Shown here: one piece after another, positions 45,434 through 59,849 of the stretch
Layout: each line of letters opens with the position of its first letter
Numbering within the stretch: position 1 is the stretch's first letter
Made by a program: the position numbers and the translations under genes
Assembly: GCA_000499405.2 (NCBI GenBank)
Contig: HG738138.1
Span: 13,021,208-13,085,207 of the forward strand
Direction: 5' to 3'
DNA from: Onchocerca volvulus
Lineage: Eukaryota > Nematoda > Chromadorea > Rhabditida > Onchocercidae
DNA length: 64,000 bases
The notes under the pieces: model-generated
Told to the model about the DNA's origin: nothing
The model's input: the letters and a program-made list of their open reading frames with translations, nothing else
The model's database searches: none

Positions 45434-47824
45434 ATGGACGGTTGTTTACTTATTGTTATGTTCATCATGAAACTGTGCGATACTAATAAACAAACGGTTC
45501 AGACATTGCGCAGAACCACCAAGAAATCACTGGGACGCCTGGATTTATTGGAATGTTCAGTGCTCGAACCCGATGAATATGATAAGCGTGCAGCCAAAGG
45601 TTTATGTCCGCCTCAGCCCACAAAGTTTGCTTCTTCCCCTGTTTATCGCTATTAGGATTTTATCATTTTACCATAATGGTAAAGTCTTTTGATTTTTAAA
45701 AAGTTAATAATTTCCTTATTTTTTTCAAGAAAATTCCAAAGAATCCGAATATGTAGGAAATGAATCATTTTGAGAAGAGTTAAATCATTTTGCCTCATTT
45801 TCAAAGTTTAATATAGCCTATTATTTCTTGTTTTCCTCCTTTTTTTCATAAGAATTGGAATTAAAAAAAAAAACTTCAGCGGCAGTTGGAAACCATAAAT
45901 TCGACCATTTTCACTATATCAATCCAACTAAAGCAATTCAAATTAGAATTTTGGGTTGACGAAATTACAATGATTATTCTATAATTGCAAGCCATCTCGA
46001 GAATAACGTTTTGGTTTGTAAAATTTATGTGAGTTGCAGGATGCTAAAGACATTTGGAAATAAACTGAAAAAATTGTATCCTGGAAAATCTTCTTGGTTG
46101 ATGAAGGAAAAACAGAAAAAGAAAGAGAAAGATCGGACGATGAAAAAAAGATTCATAATGAGGGCAGTATTTTTGGGAAAACAATCGTTTTATGAATTGC
46201 GATTACAGAATGTTGATTTTGATGTTGAATTTATCGAAGGATTATTTTTGATATTGGAGTGTCCGACAAGGAAAAAAATAAAGGAAATCAAAGATCTGGT
46301 AGGTCTGTTTGCTTATCCCAACTGTTTCAAAATATTTTGTATTTTTCTTATGAATGTGATTACATGTTAATAATTAGAGATGCAATATGACATACTTGTA
46401 TATCTGCCAAATAAAGTCGAATCTTCTGCTCCCACTAATTGCTTGAAATATTGAAGATACAGGTTTCTGCAGTGCACACAAGTTCCAATAACTTTTTTTT
46501 TTTTGTTCAGCTAGTCGCTTTTAATCCTCCGGATGAATTTGCATTGATTCAGCCTAGAACAAATGTCTGTATATCTCTTTCTTAAAAATTTTGCTCTCGT
46601 AATTTCAGCCAAACATTGAATGGTACTTGGATGGTTCACCAGTAATTACTGATTCTCGGCTTTCCTGGAGAGTTAAGCTCACACCACTGAAATATCTTCA
46701 GGTTTATTTTACTTGAAAATTCTCGAAAATGTGTCATGATATCTATAAACTAAATCTTTCCGGTCAACATCGTTAAATTTCTCAATTTTTATGTCATTTC
46801 CTATAAGTTTAAAAATTTTGTGGTTGTAAAAAAGGTAACATCTAAAAAATTAAACCATGTTAGATTTGGCCACTAATGGTGGCCCGAGATAATGGACGAT
46901 ATGAATGTTTTATTGATGGTAAACCACATGGATCTGTCACTCTGCATGTCATTAGTGTAGCAGTAAGTGAAGTATCAAACAAATATTACTGAAAAAAGAA
47001 GTATAAATTTCACTTAAAAGATCACTAAACGTTCATAATTTTATGAAATCGTGAAATAAGCGTAATTTTTAGGAAGGACTTGGTCGAGGTACAGCTAATT
47101 ATATTATAACGATGATGCTTTCCATACCATTCGTTACATTTGCAATTTTCTATCGGTAATTTTCAGTTTGTATTTTCAACATAGTTTCACTTTCAGGGCC
47201 TACTTTCAACTGATTGTATGGCTTGTTTTACTTATATTTCAATTATAATGCAGATATTTGATTGAATAGCATGATATGTTCGGTTTTTTTTTTAAATTTT
47301 TTTTTTTTCAAGTCTGTTTCATCCACAACGTGAAGCAATAGTGCTGGAGAGTTCTGTAGTAGATTTCTACAGTAAACTTCTGGACCTTACAACAGAAGAG
47401 ATGAAGGTAATAACTGTATCCTGTAGACTTATGAGGATTTTTTCATGTGTTTTGTTTTAAATCTATAAAAATTAATTGAATTTGATGAAATTTGATAAAA
47501 TAAAAAAACTGATTTCGCTACTACACTACAAATTATGTGCAAACTGTTTCAGAGTAATATCATTAAAACAGTTTACAAAGATAAGATGGAAATTAAGCGA
47601 AAAGAGATAGAATCTACCTATTCATCCCAGAAAACTTTGAGTGGTACGATTATTTGATTTCAACAATTCTACCACTGCCATTGGTACTTCCCTTGTATTA
47701 TTGAACTATTCTGTTTTGGTTGGCAGGTGGACGCATGAGAAATAATCGTGATACAGTGATGACAATTGTGAATGTTGCCGAAATAAATCAACGCAAAAAT
47801 TACAGTGCGACAAACAGGAAGTGA
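45434..47824 (+). CDS. Single-Ig-domain type I membrane protein, unrecognised family
   Basis: Eight exons (45434-45624, 46040-46298, 46609-46701, 46864-46962, 47073-47155, 47313-47406, 47553-47643, 47727-47824) join in phase to 335 aa. Residues 2-14 (DGCLLIVMFIMKL) could be a short signal peptide. Residues about 65-105 are strikingly basic (MKEKQKKKEKDRTMKKRF). An Ig-like domain follows, with C138 (LILEC), W155 (IEWYLDG) and the DNGRYEC motif ending at C196. A membrane segment spans about 223-241 (IITMMLSIPFVTFAIF), then about 94 mostly polar cytoplasmic residues. The first exon is the least certain: translation could start at the exon 2 methionine (46041), whose upstream AG would then be a trans-splice site. 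No named family was recognised. Adhesion or receptor-type roles are typical of such architecture, but that is inference. Confidence 0.72.
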
Positions 47825-49447
47825 AATATGGGCCACTAAATCATTTGAAATTATAATAGTTGATTATACTGTCATAATTTCTTGTGCCGAGTTTCATAAA
47901 AGATAAATGCATTTTTTTTTTGAGAAAAATGAAGAGTAGAGCAGGATTTAGATTCAAAATAAGATAGATCTTTGAGACAGGAAGAAAGTTTCTGTTTGAA
48001 GATCTCTTTGCTACACTGCCAACTGCATCTCTACCCTTTTTACCGTTGACCATAGCTTTCCTTTTCATATCATTTGCTACATTTTTTGCATTATATTGTT
48101 GAGTTTTTTAAATATTATGTAGAAACTGCATTCTAAAAATTAATAAGAAAAAATTTGATCGAAAATTTCGGAGCAGAAAAACGTTATAGAAAATATTCAA
48201 CTGATCATCGCTTTAATCACTATTAAAGCTCTTCGAGAATCCTAAATTTATCTTCGCGCTAGTCTTGAATCTTACTCTTCTAATATCATTCATATTAGAT
48301 ATACTTCGACATTTTGATAAAACTTTCATTAGTTGAACTGCAATCTAGTCGAATTTTAAGCTTAATTATACCTGAAGGAAATTACTCAAAGTTCTATTCA
48401 CTTTATGGTTGACATCCAAGATGAGCAGAAACTAGCTCTGATTATACTTCCCTGATTGAACTAAAATGTCGAATTAAAAGTTCACGACTCTCTCCTCAAA
48501 CTTTGTTAACTTTTGATTCCAGATTTCTGACCCCGGTACGCTTTTAAAATGAGAATAAAGCGTGACTGACAATAATTTTTTCAGCGATTTTCTCCACACA
48601 ATTTTTTCATGTTTTCTGCCTGATTGATAGTAAATTGCCTAAATAAACAATGAAAACCATTAATCGAATTTGATTGAGTAGAATAGACAACGGAACAAGT
48701 GGCTCAGATTCCGATCGTCCTGGAATTTCTGCAGCAAATTAAAACACATCAGAAATCCGAGGACAAAATAAAAAATGCTTCATTTTCGAAATGTTCAACA
48801 TTTAGTAGTCGCATTTCGAAACTCAGGAAAGTCAAGAAACAAAAATTGGCCAAAACCACTTAATGATAATCAACAGTCAAGTATCAAAAGCTGTAGCATG
48901 ATTCTGTAAGGAATACATCCGCTACATACTCAAGAAATACATGCCCTTTGGTTCCCCTGTTGCAACATTAGAAAAGCAAGCTTATCGTTCCGGAGCAGTT
49001 TAGTTGATGATTCAAATTGCAAATGTAACAGATAGATGCTGGGATTTATGCTATCATCAAAACTATCACTAAATAAATTAGACGAAAAAACAATAGTTTG
49101 TATCATGAACTGTGTGAATCACACAGTCAATGCAGGCAATTTAATTGCTTGAAATTTAGAGAAAATAAACAATAAACTGGGTCAAAATTTGGTTAATATG
49201 CTATCTACTATGGCATTTTGATGTTTGGTATCATTTAATATTGGCAAATGCTCTTTGCATTGTATTCTGTGATGAACTTCTGCTTTACCAAAGATTAACG
49301 TATGATTTCTTAAATTTCTTTATCATAATTATATGAAACAGTCTTCAACACTTACGATTAATAAGGAAAAATTAAGAAAAGATTCAGACTTCACACGCTT
49401 ATCATTGCATTTTAAAAACATTGTAAGTGTAGCAATGAGACCTGAAA
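47825..49447. other. Intergenic region between convergent Ig-protein and sideroflexin genes
   Basis: About 1.6 kb between two converging genes, with no supported exon, repeat array or RNA gene. A minus-strand ORF at 47841-48068 is hydrophobic low-complexity and not convincing. Confidence 0.55.
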
Positions 49448-52410
49448 TTACAGTCCTTTATTGTAATATACGCGTTCAGGTGGGTTGCGAAGCTTATTGA
49501 TTTCATTTCGAACCTCTGGTTCTAAATATTTTGTTTCGATGGAACTTAACTGCGGAAAAATGGCGCAACACAACGGTGTTGCAAATGTTAAAATGAAACC
49601 GGCCGCCACTGTTTGTATTGGAGCTGATACCCAAGGCTGCTTCTGCAATATAACTTTAGGTATAAAATATCTCTCGTTTTATGATTTTTCGCAGTTCGGA
49701 ATGTACCTACTACTTCAGGAATTCATGAGTTGAAAAGTACCTTCGATTCTTTGAGCTCTGGAAATTCATTCCAATTATTTGTTTAAATAAGAAGGAAGAT
49801 TTCTGTGATCTACGTGAATCTTATAATCAGAAGTGGCTTTTTAACATCAGTACATTGTTATTTAAGAATTGCATTGGTTAAGATGCGATTAGTAAAATGG
49901 AATTATGGAATTTTTGCAATTTGAACTTTTTGCATTCTCTCAATGTTTCAAATTTCATATTATTAAATGCGCAATTTTACCTGATACCAACTCGTCTTCA
50001 CGATTTGATTCATCAGGACTGGTATAAAGCCTATAACATAATGATGCAGTGATAAGAAATAAAAAGTTTTCCCTTACTACTTCGATTTAAAATTTTGAAT
50101 TACTAGCTTGATTATGGCTTCCACGTATCAAAACATCAGACAAAGACAGTGAAGATATTCGGTAAGACACTTACAAAACGATGGAGTAGCCATTCCAATC
50201 CGACTTATCGTAACATCAATAATAGCTATTCGTGCTACTTTCTTACTAGTGGCCACTTGGTTACCGTTTTCATCATATATCGCAATGCCATCTATCAATT
50301 CTCTGGAAGAAAATTTGTATTCATCGTCTTCAAATGCTAAAGTTTGATTACAGCTAACTAACTTTAAAAGCATAAACGTCATAAAATCTCATAGTCCTGA
50401 AAAAAATCAAGCAGAAGGAGAAGCTTCAAAACATAATCGAGACAAGGAAGAAAAAATCGAAAGAAATATAATCTTAAATGAAAATATTTCAAGATGTAAA
50501 ATTCTAGTTTTAACTTAATTTGTCAGAATTAAAAGCCAATACTAGTAACCTTTCGAATCCAATTTCAATTTAAAATAATGTAGAAAACAAACCTGGATCG
50601 CATAAGAGGAATATTGATTGCATTTGCAGCTGCAACGGCGCAAAATGGTACCAGACGTCCGATGAATGGTGACATTGACTACAATAACAATTGCATCTTT
50701 CAAAGTTTTAGGAACAATTATGTCCTTAGATATGTGATTAGCTTAGTAATCACTTGCTCTTTACTTTGAAAAGAAACATAAGATATAAAACATAAGATGA
50801 AATGTAAGTAGTTCCAGTATTTAGAGTTATGTTTACGTGACAGACAAAGCTACAGCTAAAGTAACAATACATATTGACTTTCTAGCTTATGCATTCTTTC
50901 CTGTCTTGCTTAGTGCCTATCGGCTTTGAATGTCATCTTGAAACTTTCGAATAATTAATGAAAAGTGAGTTGAAGTGAATTACCTTCACTAGTGAATTAA
51001 GCCCTAAGGCAGCAGTAACAGCAGCACTCGTTGCGCAGACATATGATGTTGCAAGTATTTTATTGGAAACGCTATCACCCGAACGGTTTGTATAATTAAC
51101 AACTGCATTGAATGACTGGTTCAGCCATTGCCAAAATATAACAGCGCTTGGAGATCTTAAATTCAAGTTTGACGCATACTTCATTCCTTCGTTTATAATG
51201 GATCCTGAGGTACTTATAAAGTTTTATTTTTGACTCTGCGAGCCACAGTTTTTTTAAAAACTAAATCCAAAAATTTGAAATAGACGCTGGAAATTTGACA
51301 ATGATGGCTAGCAAAATCTACTGAAGTTTCAGTTGGAAACAGTATAATCGATCTTTTCTTTCAAGAGAGATGAATTGATTAAAGTTGACTATCTTGACAA
51401 ATATAATCATAAACTAGAACAAGGAATAATGAAAAAAATCGAAATTCAAAGATACCGGTCCATCGTTTTTGAATTGGAGAAACTTCAAGAGTTAATGATT
51501 TCACTCACTGTATATGAATTTATACTTAGCATATAAGAAAAAAAAACTTCAGAAATGACAAACTTATAGAAAGTCAGCATGCCACCGGTCAGTAACATAT
51601 TACCGGGTACTTGGCAGCTCATACGTCCTGGCAAAATCATAAGTTCATTTGTAGTGGGATGATAAGCAGAATCGAAAATTTGTTTTGCATGCCATAATTC
51701 ATCCAACGTCAACTTTTCAGGCACTTTATGTTCTTGTCTAAAAGTTAGCTTAACTGAATTCAGCAACTTCGATTCCACATATGTCTCAAAATTCTACATA
51801 AACATGGCTAAATGACAATTCAAAAACACCAAACCAAAATTTTGAGTGCAGTATTTATAGAATTATCGAGATCATGATAAAATTTCTCCTTTTTCTTTGG
51901 TATTTGCTCCTTTTTGATGACTTTTATGGAGAAAGATACGGGAATAAAGAACCTATTAATAAGTTAGGTTTTAAAGACTTCTGTTTTAGGAAGATTGAAT
52001 TAGGTAAATCGGAGTAGTCAAAGTTCAAATATGCTAAAGACTGATTTGAAATAATAATCGCCAGTTACTTATCATTGTTGCTAATCAATGGTTATCACCT
52101 GTCTTGTATCAGCTCTTGCATCAGTCACTTATATCTTGCGCAAATATATACGTAGCCATGCGATGTTTGATAATCTAAATTTAAAAAAAAAAATTTTAAC
52201 GTTATCAGAAACTGAATACTTGATTTCTAAGACATACTTATAATCCAGGACTACTTTTTTTGCTTCCTCTAATCGTTTTCTGGATATAAATAGATTTAGC
52301 GGATTTGTAGTCACAAAAAAGTGGCGAGCACGCCCTGCGAATGTCGACTGATCCCATCGTGGTTTCGATATATCGGGCGGATGTTTCATTTGTGATACCA
52401 GTTCAGACAT
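49448..52410 (-). CDS. sfxn: Sideroflexin (mitochondrial inner-membrane serine/amino-acid carrier)
   Basis: Sideroflexins transport serine and related amino acids across the inner mitochondrial membrane and feed one-carbon metabolism. Seven exons (52410-52238, 51737-51564, 51155-50984, 50678-50593, 50302-50175, 50018-49981, 49642-49448) join in phase to 321 aa, the family's standard length. Signatures in order: [16 protein letters not shown] (17-32), [122 protein letters not shown] and a C-terminal RVYYNKGL. Several hydrophobic segments span the middle and end, as expected. Exon 6 is only 38 bp but phase-correct and supplies the link before QPWVSAPIQ. The exact SFXN subtype is not resolved; overall it looks most like SFXN1/3. 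Confidence 0.97.
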
Positions 52411-55400
52411 TGTTCACACGCAGAACTGAATTAAATTAAATTGCAGTCGGCTGATTAAAATTTATGAGAAAAGATAGGCAAACTTTGTTATTCTAATAAT
52501 TTTAATAATACTGAAATTAGGTTCACGCAACTCAAATGACCTATAGCATTCAGGAATATATTAGTTAGATGTTTTTAGCCCCAAAATGTCTTTCATTTGC
52601 ATAAGTTCCATCATTATCACTGTGTCCATTCATCAATACGCTTCTTCCAAGCTTGCAGTATATAAGCCGTTATTTGAAATAAAATAACAAAAATAAATTT
52701 GACTGAAAAGAAGATATATCCAACAGAGCTAATAACACATCAAGCTTAAAGTTGAATGGACATCATATCCTACCTTTAAGAATACAGAGTAGAATACTAT
52801 CGGAAATGATTGGTCGAATATTTGATAAGTCCATGAACTATACTTGTCAGCAAATTTAACGATCCTAACCTTTTCGACGTCAACAACCAACCCAATTTTG
52901 GTGGACTGTAAAGGGTCAAAAAATTCAAGGACATATTGAAATGGTTTGGTGAACGAAATTTACAAAACTTTTGTGTAACAAAATGTTCCAACATAGCTGA
53001 TCCAAGCGTCCCGATCAAAAATTATAATAAAAATCACATCCCAGCTAACCTACCGGGTGCAAAATAGAGAAATCGAGTGAAAGCTGGGCAATAACAATAA
53101 CGCTTAATGTTCTTATCAGTGATACAAAGCAAAAAAAAGAGAATCGTCCATTATTGTTTTGAACTTAAAGTCTTGTTTTGCTTTTTCTTTTTTCATTTCC
53201 CTTTTTTTGCTATGCTGTCAACTCTAATGGGAGAATATTTCAGAAGAAAAAATGAAATAATGGGATGCATCGCTATGAAAGCATCAAAGCAAAAGCAAAG
53301 AGCAACAAATCGCAATTTATAATATAAAAAGAGAAAAGAAAGATATTGGGAGAGGAGAATGACAAGAGATAAAGATTATGATGATAAATCACTGCTGATT
53401 ATAAATATTCTATCGATAAAAGATGAGAACTAAAATCCAAATAATATGCTAATTTATGGCCATTTGAATCCATTATATATTCATGACATTCCGGGAGTTA
53501 AACATGCTACTAAAATCTTCATAAAAATTTTGATCAGTAACGTCATTAAGGAAGCTTATTTTGAAAATGGAACACAAGAAGTGGATTTTTAGAGAGAAAA
53601 TTAAGCAAAAACAACTTCGAGGAAGTAAACCGTCGAAAAAAGCAGCGGTAGCTGTAAGTAGAGGAAAATAAAAACATAAAGAACACTAAATAGTGCACAT
53701 TCTTAACGTCAAACAGACGTTGCAATTTAAAAAAAACTAGTCTTAATATGAATCCCCCTTCCCTCCGTTTTCGGTATCACAGATCCGGGAAATCCAGAAT
53801 CCTATCCCGATACTAGTAACATGACTTCCTTACAGCCATTATAATAAATTAATATCCAAACATAGTCTAAAAAAGCGTCTCGAATTAATAATTAAATACA
53901 ACAGTTTTTGGCAAAATATCATATCTGTAGGAATCTTGGTATGCCTGAAGCAAAAAAAAAAAAACGTCCTATAAAATTCCTGCATTATCCTAAACAAGAA
54001 GGAAAACGGAACTTGAAAGCTAATAAATCCCATTCCTTACTGATACTCTTATCATACAAAATTCTGCAAAAAAAATGCCGAACCACCAATGTTTCAAGAT
54101 TAAAGTTCGTTAACATTTTATTTCAGATACAATTACAATAGATGAGAACACCTGGAACAATTTCGCCCTCTGCTATCTCATTTTTTACGGATTTTGAAAA
54201 AGCGAACCGAACAACAAGAATGACGTTTTTATAACAGCCTAAGTGAGAATTCTGCACTGATCAACCCTTACAAATCCTAGACATGTTAATTTTAAAAAAA
54301 GTGAGTACCCATATTATACATGTTATCAAAGAAAAAATGTTAAACATAAGGATAGATATGCAGTGATTTTTGTGCATGAAAAAAATGCAGTTTTGGATGA
54401 AAATGTTAGCACGGAGACGATTGAATGGATTTATTTACAGATGGTCGGAAGCATCAAATACTTTAAGACAAATACCTTATGAAATACCTCAAATTTCAGT
54501 ATTTATTTAATTGACAAAGCCAACACAACCAACACAAAATAAAGATAGACACTACAATAAATTGTGAACTTTGTCAACCGGTATTTTAACACTTCAACAC
54601 GTTTCGATGGGTTGATAAGTTCTATGGCGAACGCACCCATCAAACAGCACGCAATAAATAATATCACAGTCTCGGGCAATTATTCTTGAGGAAATTGACA
54701 CAATCATTTCCAGCATTGTGTGCGGTATACAAAGTTGACATCCAATTAATAATAATCTAGCAAAGAGCATTCAAAAAAAAAAAAGAAAAGAAAAAAAGGA
54801 GGAAAGAGATAGAAGAATGGTAGCTACACTCAGTAACATGCTTACCGAATTCGAAAACAAAAATCTATAAAATGTTTTTGAATACTTGTAATATACAAAA
54901 GTTCTGTTTGTCTATGACATACTTACACCAAATACTAAATAGAAAATGCATTACAAAATAAAGTCCCAAAAGATGTGGTTAACAAGACTTAAATTGTAGT
55001 TTCCTCTTTTTCTATGCAGTAAACAATGGTAACTAAACTTGCCTCACTAGTTTTAAATTCATAACAGCTCTATTTCAAAAAAAGAAAGCATTAGCAAGAT
55101 GAGCAGCAAATTAAATCTAACGTCAAATAGTAACCCACTTGTTCAGACAATACTGTAATACAATTGGATGATTTTAGTGCATTAATACATCATTTTCGGA
55201 TAATAGTAAATTTGAATGCTTTCAATAACACATTTAGTAACTTTTAAAATATATGATTTTAACAATATATCCGTGATTTTCGACACCCTTAAGATCTAGT
55301 AATAGATCCAGATAATTCCGGTAATATATATAATTCAAGTAATACGCCATGTGAAACAAATGGCAAAAAAATCCGAAACTTATCATGAAAGAAAAGTGGG

Positions 55401-56114
55401 AAGTAAAAAGCAAAAAAACTCAATTTTTCTAAGAGATGCTTTTCAGCAATGTCATCCATTATTACAATAAGATGATAGCCAGTCAAATAGTATTACAAAA
55501 AGGGATACCGTCTGTAAATTTTTTGATATATGTATTTGCTTTCGGCGAAAAACTAAGAACTTATACGAGATTTCAAATTTCTAGAAATAGAAAGATCAAT
55601 AAATGATGAATATGGCGAAAATGATGGTCATAACAATATAATTTGTAGTGTTCGAAAAGCACTAGCAAGAGAGAAAATATGCAGTTGGAGAACGTTATGA
55701 GAAACAAACAATAAAGTCAGAGCACCAACAGAAAAAGTAAGAAAAAAGCAGATAGCTCTATGTTAAATTCTACATTCCATATTACAATAAAATCTGAGAT
55801 CACAATTCAAGATAAAGAAGTGATAAAAAAAAAATTTTGGTCAACAGAGAATCATGATGCTCAATTTCCATACATTATATTACAATGAACGGTATAACCC
55901 GGAGGATGTTTCCAAGCTCAAGACTATAATCCTCTGCTGTCTGAAACGATCCCTTAATAAATTCTTGAATCATATCACTGTACGTCACTACGTTACTACT
56001 TATTTCCAATATGAATAAAAGCTCCAAAAATTGAGAAATATACATGAATAAAATCAATAATAAAAATATATGCACATCATCAACTATTTTAGTGCAACAA
56101 AATGAAATAGAACA
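52411..56114. other. Intergenic region between RASSF and sideroflexin genes
   Basis: About 3.7 kb upstream of the sideroflexin start and downstream of the RASSF stop, both genes being on the minus strand. I saw poly-A runs and short chance ORFs only, with no recognisable exon. Confidence 0.55.
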
Positions 56115-59100
56115 TTATTCAGTAGTTATTATTGAACAATATCCATTTTCAGTACTATTCTCCAACTGTCTGAGTTCTTCCTTCACTGCCTCTATCCTGC
56201 ATTTCAATTTTTGCTCTTCATCAATTCGCAGCTTAATTTCACTATAATTTGAAAACATTATCAGTGGCATATTTGGTCATTACAAATACGATTAAAAAGC
56301 TGAAAAAATCCTTTTAAAATTAGTCATAAGTCAATTTTATCAAATATGTAAAGCAACCTTCCATACTCGAAGTTTAAATGACTCTTCTTCACAGAAAATG
56401 GAAAACTATTACTAACAAATGTTTTTTTTTTTACAAATTTTTGGATGTACTATTTTCATAAAAAAGGGAATCACTCATAAGCAAGAAAAAGACGAAACAA
56501 AACATACTTTGTGAGGGCATCATACTTCTGCTCAAATTCGTTAATGGATGCAGTAATTTTTTGCAATTCAGTACGCTCATGCTGTAAACGATTTGGCCAG
56601 TCGCATTCCCGTAACGGATTCAATACAGCTCTCAAGTTTTCTTGCTGTCTTCTCAGCTGGAAAAAAAGAACAAATAAACACTTTGAAATGCAAATAATAC
56701 AGCTTTTGTTAAACTTCCTAGAAAAATGCAAAAAAATGGAGATGTGTTTAAGCGATATGCTTGTTGTTTAGTGAAGCACAAAAATTAAGGTTCTCAATGC
56801 GACTTCCGTGATTATAGTTATTGCTGTAAGCATAAATGCTAAAAAATGTCTTGAAATATAAGAAAGAACTTCTCATATCTAAAATCCATAATTCTTAATG
56901 ATCAATAATACTTCATCTGCAAGGAACTCAATCTAAAGAACTTTTATACTTTGGGAAATCTGAAATTTACTGGAGCACACAACAATTACAAATGCACAAT
57001 TACCTGGACAACTTCGCGTTGTTGGTCATTGTCGATGGCAAGATCTAATTGCGCTAAATAATTTTTCTGTCGGTCGATAAATTGCTTTCGTTTTTGAATC
57101 AGTTCTTCCAAAGCAATGATGCTTAAAGTTCCTGCAAAAACCGAACAATTTTGGGAAGATCAAAAATTTACATATCTGCAGTGCTACGTAATAACTTTGA
57201 AAAACTAAACGAAAATTCTCAAGAATTTAAGGAAACCACCTATAATTCGAAGCAATGCTAATTCTTTCGGTGGGTTATAATTTTTTTTTGTTTAATTATT
57301 AGTGTCACGTTTTTCTCATTACAATTAAGGAAATCATTCTTGTTAGAGAGACAAATGAGAAATATTTAGTCACCATGAAATAAATATAAATTTTTCGTTG
57401 AAGGAGCTAAGATATGAGAAACTACAAAATTTACTTGTCAAAATATCATCGCTAAGCCGATTGATTGACTGGGACGTCGCATCACTAAAAACTTCGCAGT
57501 TACTTTGTAATTAGCTTTTACTCAATTTCTTAGGAAAGTGGTGAGTTGTCCAAATTATGGACAGCGCTGGGCAACGATAGAAAAAAGCTATCCATAAAGG
57601 TAAAGAATTCAGAAACAAAAAAATTGGTTTTTTTTTCTTTTTTTTCCCAAGTTTTAAATAACGCATATGATGCTTTCTTCATAAAAAAGACAATGGGAAT
57701 GCCGCAACAGTTAACTAACTTAGTAAGATGCCGTTGATCATCGATGAAAGTATCCACTGACTGTAATGGTGTTAACGATGAGGACGGCGTATTTTGTCTG
57801 GATAATGAAGTGAAACGTTGTTCAATTAATTCATGATAGGCTGAAATGATATTTTGTTTTGTTTGGAAATTTTTCAAAAATTTGATTAGAGAAATGCCCA
57901 TAGTAAGAAACCACACGTTTTGGATTTGCAAATGATAAAATACGACAAGAACCAGAACCACCGCAACTACCTATTCACTCCTTTAATGCTACTATTTACT
58001 TCGACATGATCTAATTTACCTGGCGGAGGTGGCCGACTTCTTATTCGATCGATGGTCACTGCTTGCGAGCTAAAAGCTGGACGACATAGCTGTTCTGCAA
58101 ATCCACAGAAACTTTGAAAACGGTGAAAATGCAATTGAAAGATGTAAAGATTTCATCATGGTTAAAAAATTTTAGCCAGTCAAAAATAGCAGATCGTAAG
58201 CTGGAAACTGTTTGCCTGGCATCGAAGTAAAAAGAGCAGTTGAAGAAACCACTCCTCGATTTTCTTCATAATTATGTGTGCTTCGCGGTACAGAAATATC
58301 CACTGAAGTGAAGGACGGTTCTTCTAGTTGCGAAATTTCCTTAAATTTCGGAGAAGTTAAGGAAATTTCAAAAATGAAGGAAAATTAATCATAACATATA
58401 TGATATGGGAGATGATAACATAACTTTCACAGACAAAAAATCACAAAACGAAAGTGAGTATGTGACGCATGATTTCTGCACAGAGATCAAGTTTGAACAA
58501 AAAGCCAGAAAAAGAGAGGGAAAGTTATCAGCGGAGTCGACCTTATCTTTGGAAGTTACCGTTTTTCTTTCGGAAATATATATTCCTAGCTTTACCTTTC
58601 CAGAATCTCTTGGCCACTTTTTTTCCAAATAGTTGAAACTAATAAAAAGCAATTTTAAGAAATAAATTCTTGCATGTCCCCCTGACACACTACTTCCAAA
58701 ATTCAACATACCTTTGGTCACCAACAATGAAGATAATGTGCACGATTTTTGCTAAACTTGTATTTAAAATGTTTTTTCCTGTTGGGTTTTAAATTTTCTT
58801 TGTCATGCAACTGTAGGTTATGTGAATTTCTTACGCTAAATGGAATCTTTCAAGACTTTCCTTTCTGGATCTAAGGGGACACTTTATGGTGCTTTGGTAG
58901 TCCACCACAGCGATTGAAAGTAAAAAAAATACTAAATAGTGGTTAGTACCACTCGATCGTCAATATCAACAGGAGAAGTTTCGCTTGTGACGGGTGATGG
59001 ATCCTCATCTAGATGCTTCAGCAAGAATATTACGCAATGTGAATGAGTACCCCATTTCCGCAACATTTCAAGCGGTCGATCCAGTGGTGCCAGACTTCTT

Positions 59101-59543
59101 TCCTGAATCGAAAAGTTTATAACTTATTACAACCTAAAATAAGTTTACAATTTTTTAATTCATAACTAATAATTGACTTTTTTTGTAAAAAAATTAATAC
59201 CACTAGACTTCGCAAATATTTTCTGGAAAGAATAGAAAAAAGTTTTCAACCATAGAATTAGAGAACCACCAATCAACACTTCCTCATTCTGTTCGACATC
59301 ATATCCATGAATTTCCTCGACTTGGTCAAACCTGGTTATTACTGGCTTGGTAACAGCGGGGTTCGTTACACACTAACTTAGCATTTAAACACTCACCATA
59401 TTTCGAAACTTTTCAACTAAAACGAAACGACCCTTCTGTCCCGTAGCATGAGCAAGAGCATAAATAATTTGAGCGCATGTTGTGCTATTTGTTATTCCGG
59501 AAACACTCCGTTCGATTCCATCCACGATGACCTTTATTTCCAT
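56115..59543 (-). CDS. N-terminal RASSF protein (RASSF7/8 type)
   Basis: N-terminal RASSF proteins carry a Ras-association domain at the start and a coiled coil behind it, and act at cell junctions and in growth control. Nine exons (59543-59397, 59102-58950, 58339-58209, 58111-58020, 57840-57720, 57484-57435, 57131-57004, 56656-56508, 56241-56115) join in phase to 365 aa. The ubiquitin-like RA domain spans about 1-85: MEIKVIVDGIERSVSGI, then LAHATGQKGRFVLVEKFR and ERSLAPLDRPLEMLRKWG. A Ser/Pro-rich linker contains RSRPPPPAYHELIEQRF, a proline-tyrosine motif typical of this subfamily. Coiled coil covers about 235-350. The exon 3/4 junction is the least certain: I used a GT donor with an upstream in-frame acceptor; a GC donor with a later acceptor is the alternative. 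It is same-strand with both neighbours, but more than 2.7 kb away. Confidence 0.88.
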
Positions 59544-59790
59544 CACTTAGTGCTGCAAATGACATTTAATCAAGTCAAGACAAGCGACAACAATGAATTT
59601 TAACTCAGTGCAACTCCCCATATACATCATTCCTATCCTGGGTGGCCTTGGTTACGTTACATTTCAAAAATATCAAATGAACATTTCTAATAAATTGAAC
59701 TGATGCTAGAAACTAGAAACTGACATCTTGCATTTAAATAAAAAAAAAAAAAACTATAATGGGGAACTCGTGCATTTCAATGTATATGTG

Positions 59791-59792
<2 letters not shown>

Positions 59793-59848
<56 letters not shown>
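59793..59848. repeat. (TG)n dinucleotide microsatellite
   Basis: 28 uninterrupted TG units, about 250 bp upstream of the RASSF start codon. Confidence 0.96.

Positions 59849-59849
<1 letters not shown>

Noticed and set aside
45661..45690. Short palindrome TTTACCATAATGGTAAA before a T-rich run, like a bacterial terminator
   Set aside because: It lies inside an intron of a eukaryotic gene and is short and AT-rich; a rho-independent terminator makes no sense here.
58123..58205. GC-AG intron at the RASSF exon 3/4 junction
   Set aside because: A GC donor after CCAG fits one frame, but a normal GT donor with an in-frame upstream AG gives an equally good protein, so the canonical model was preferred.
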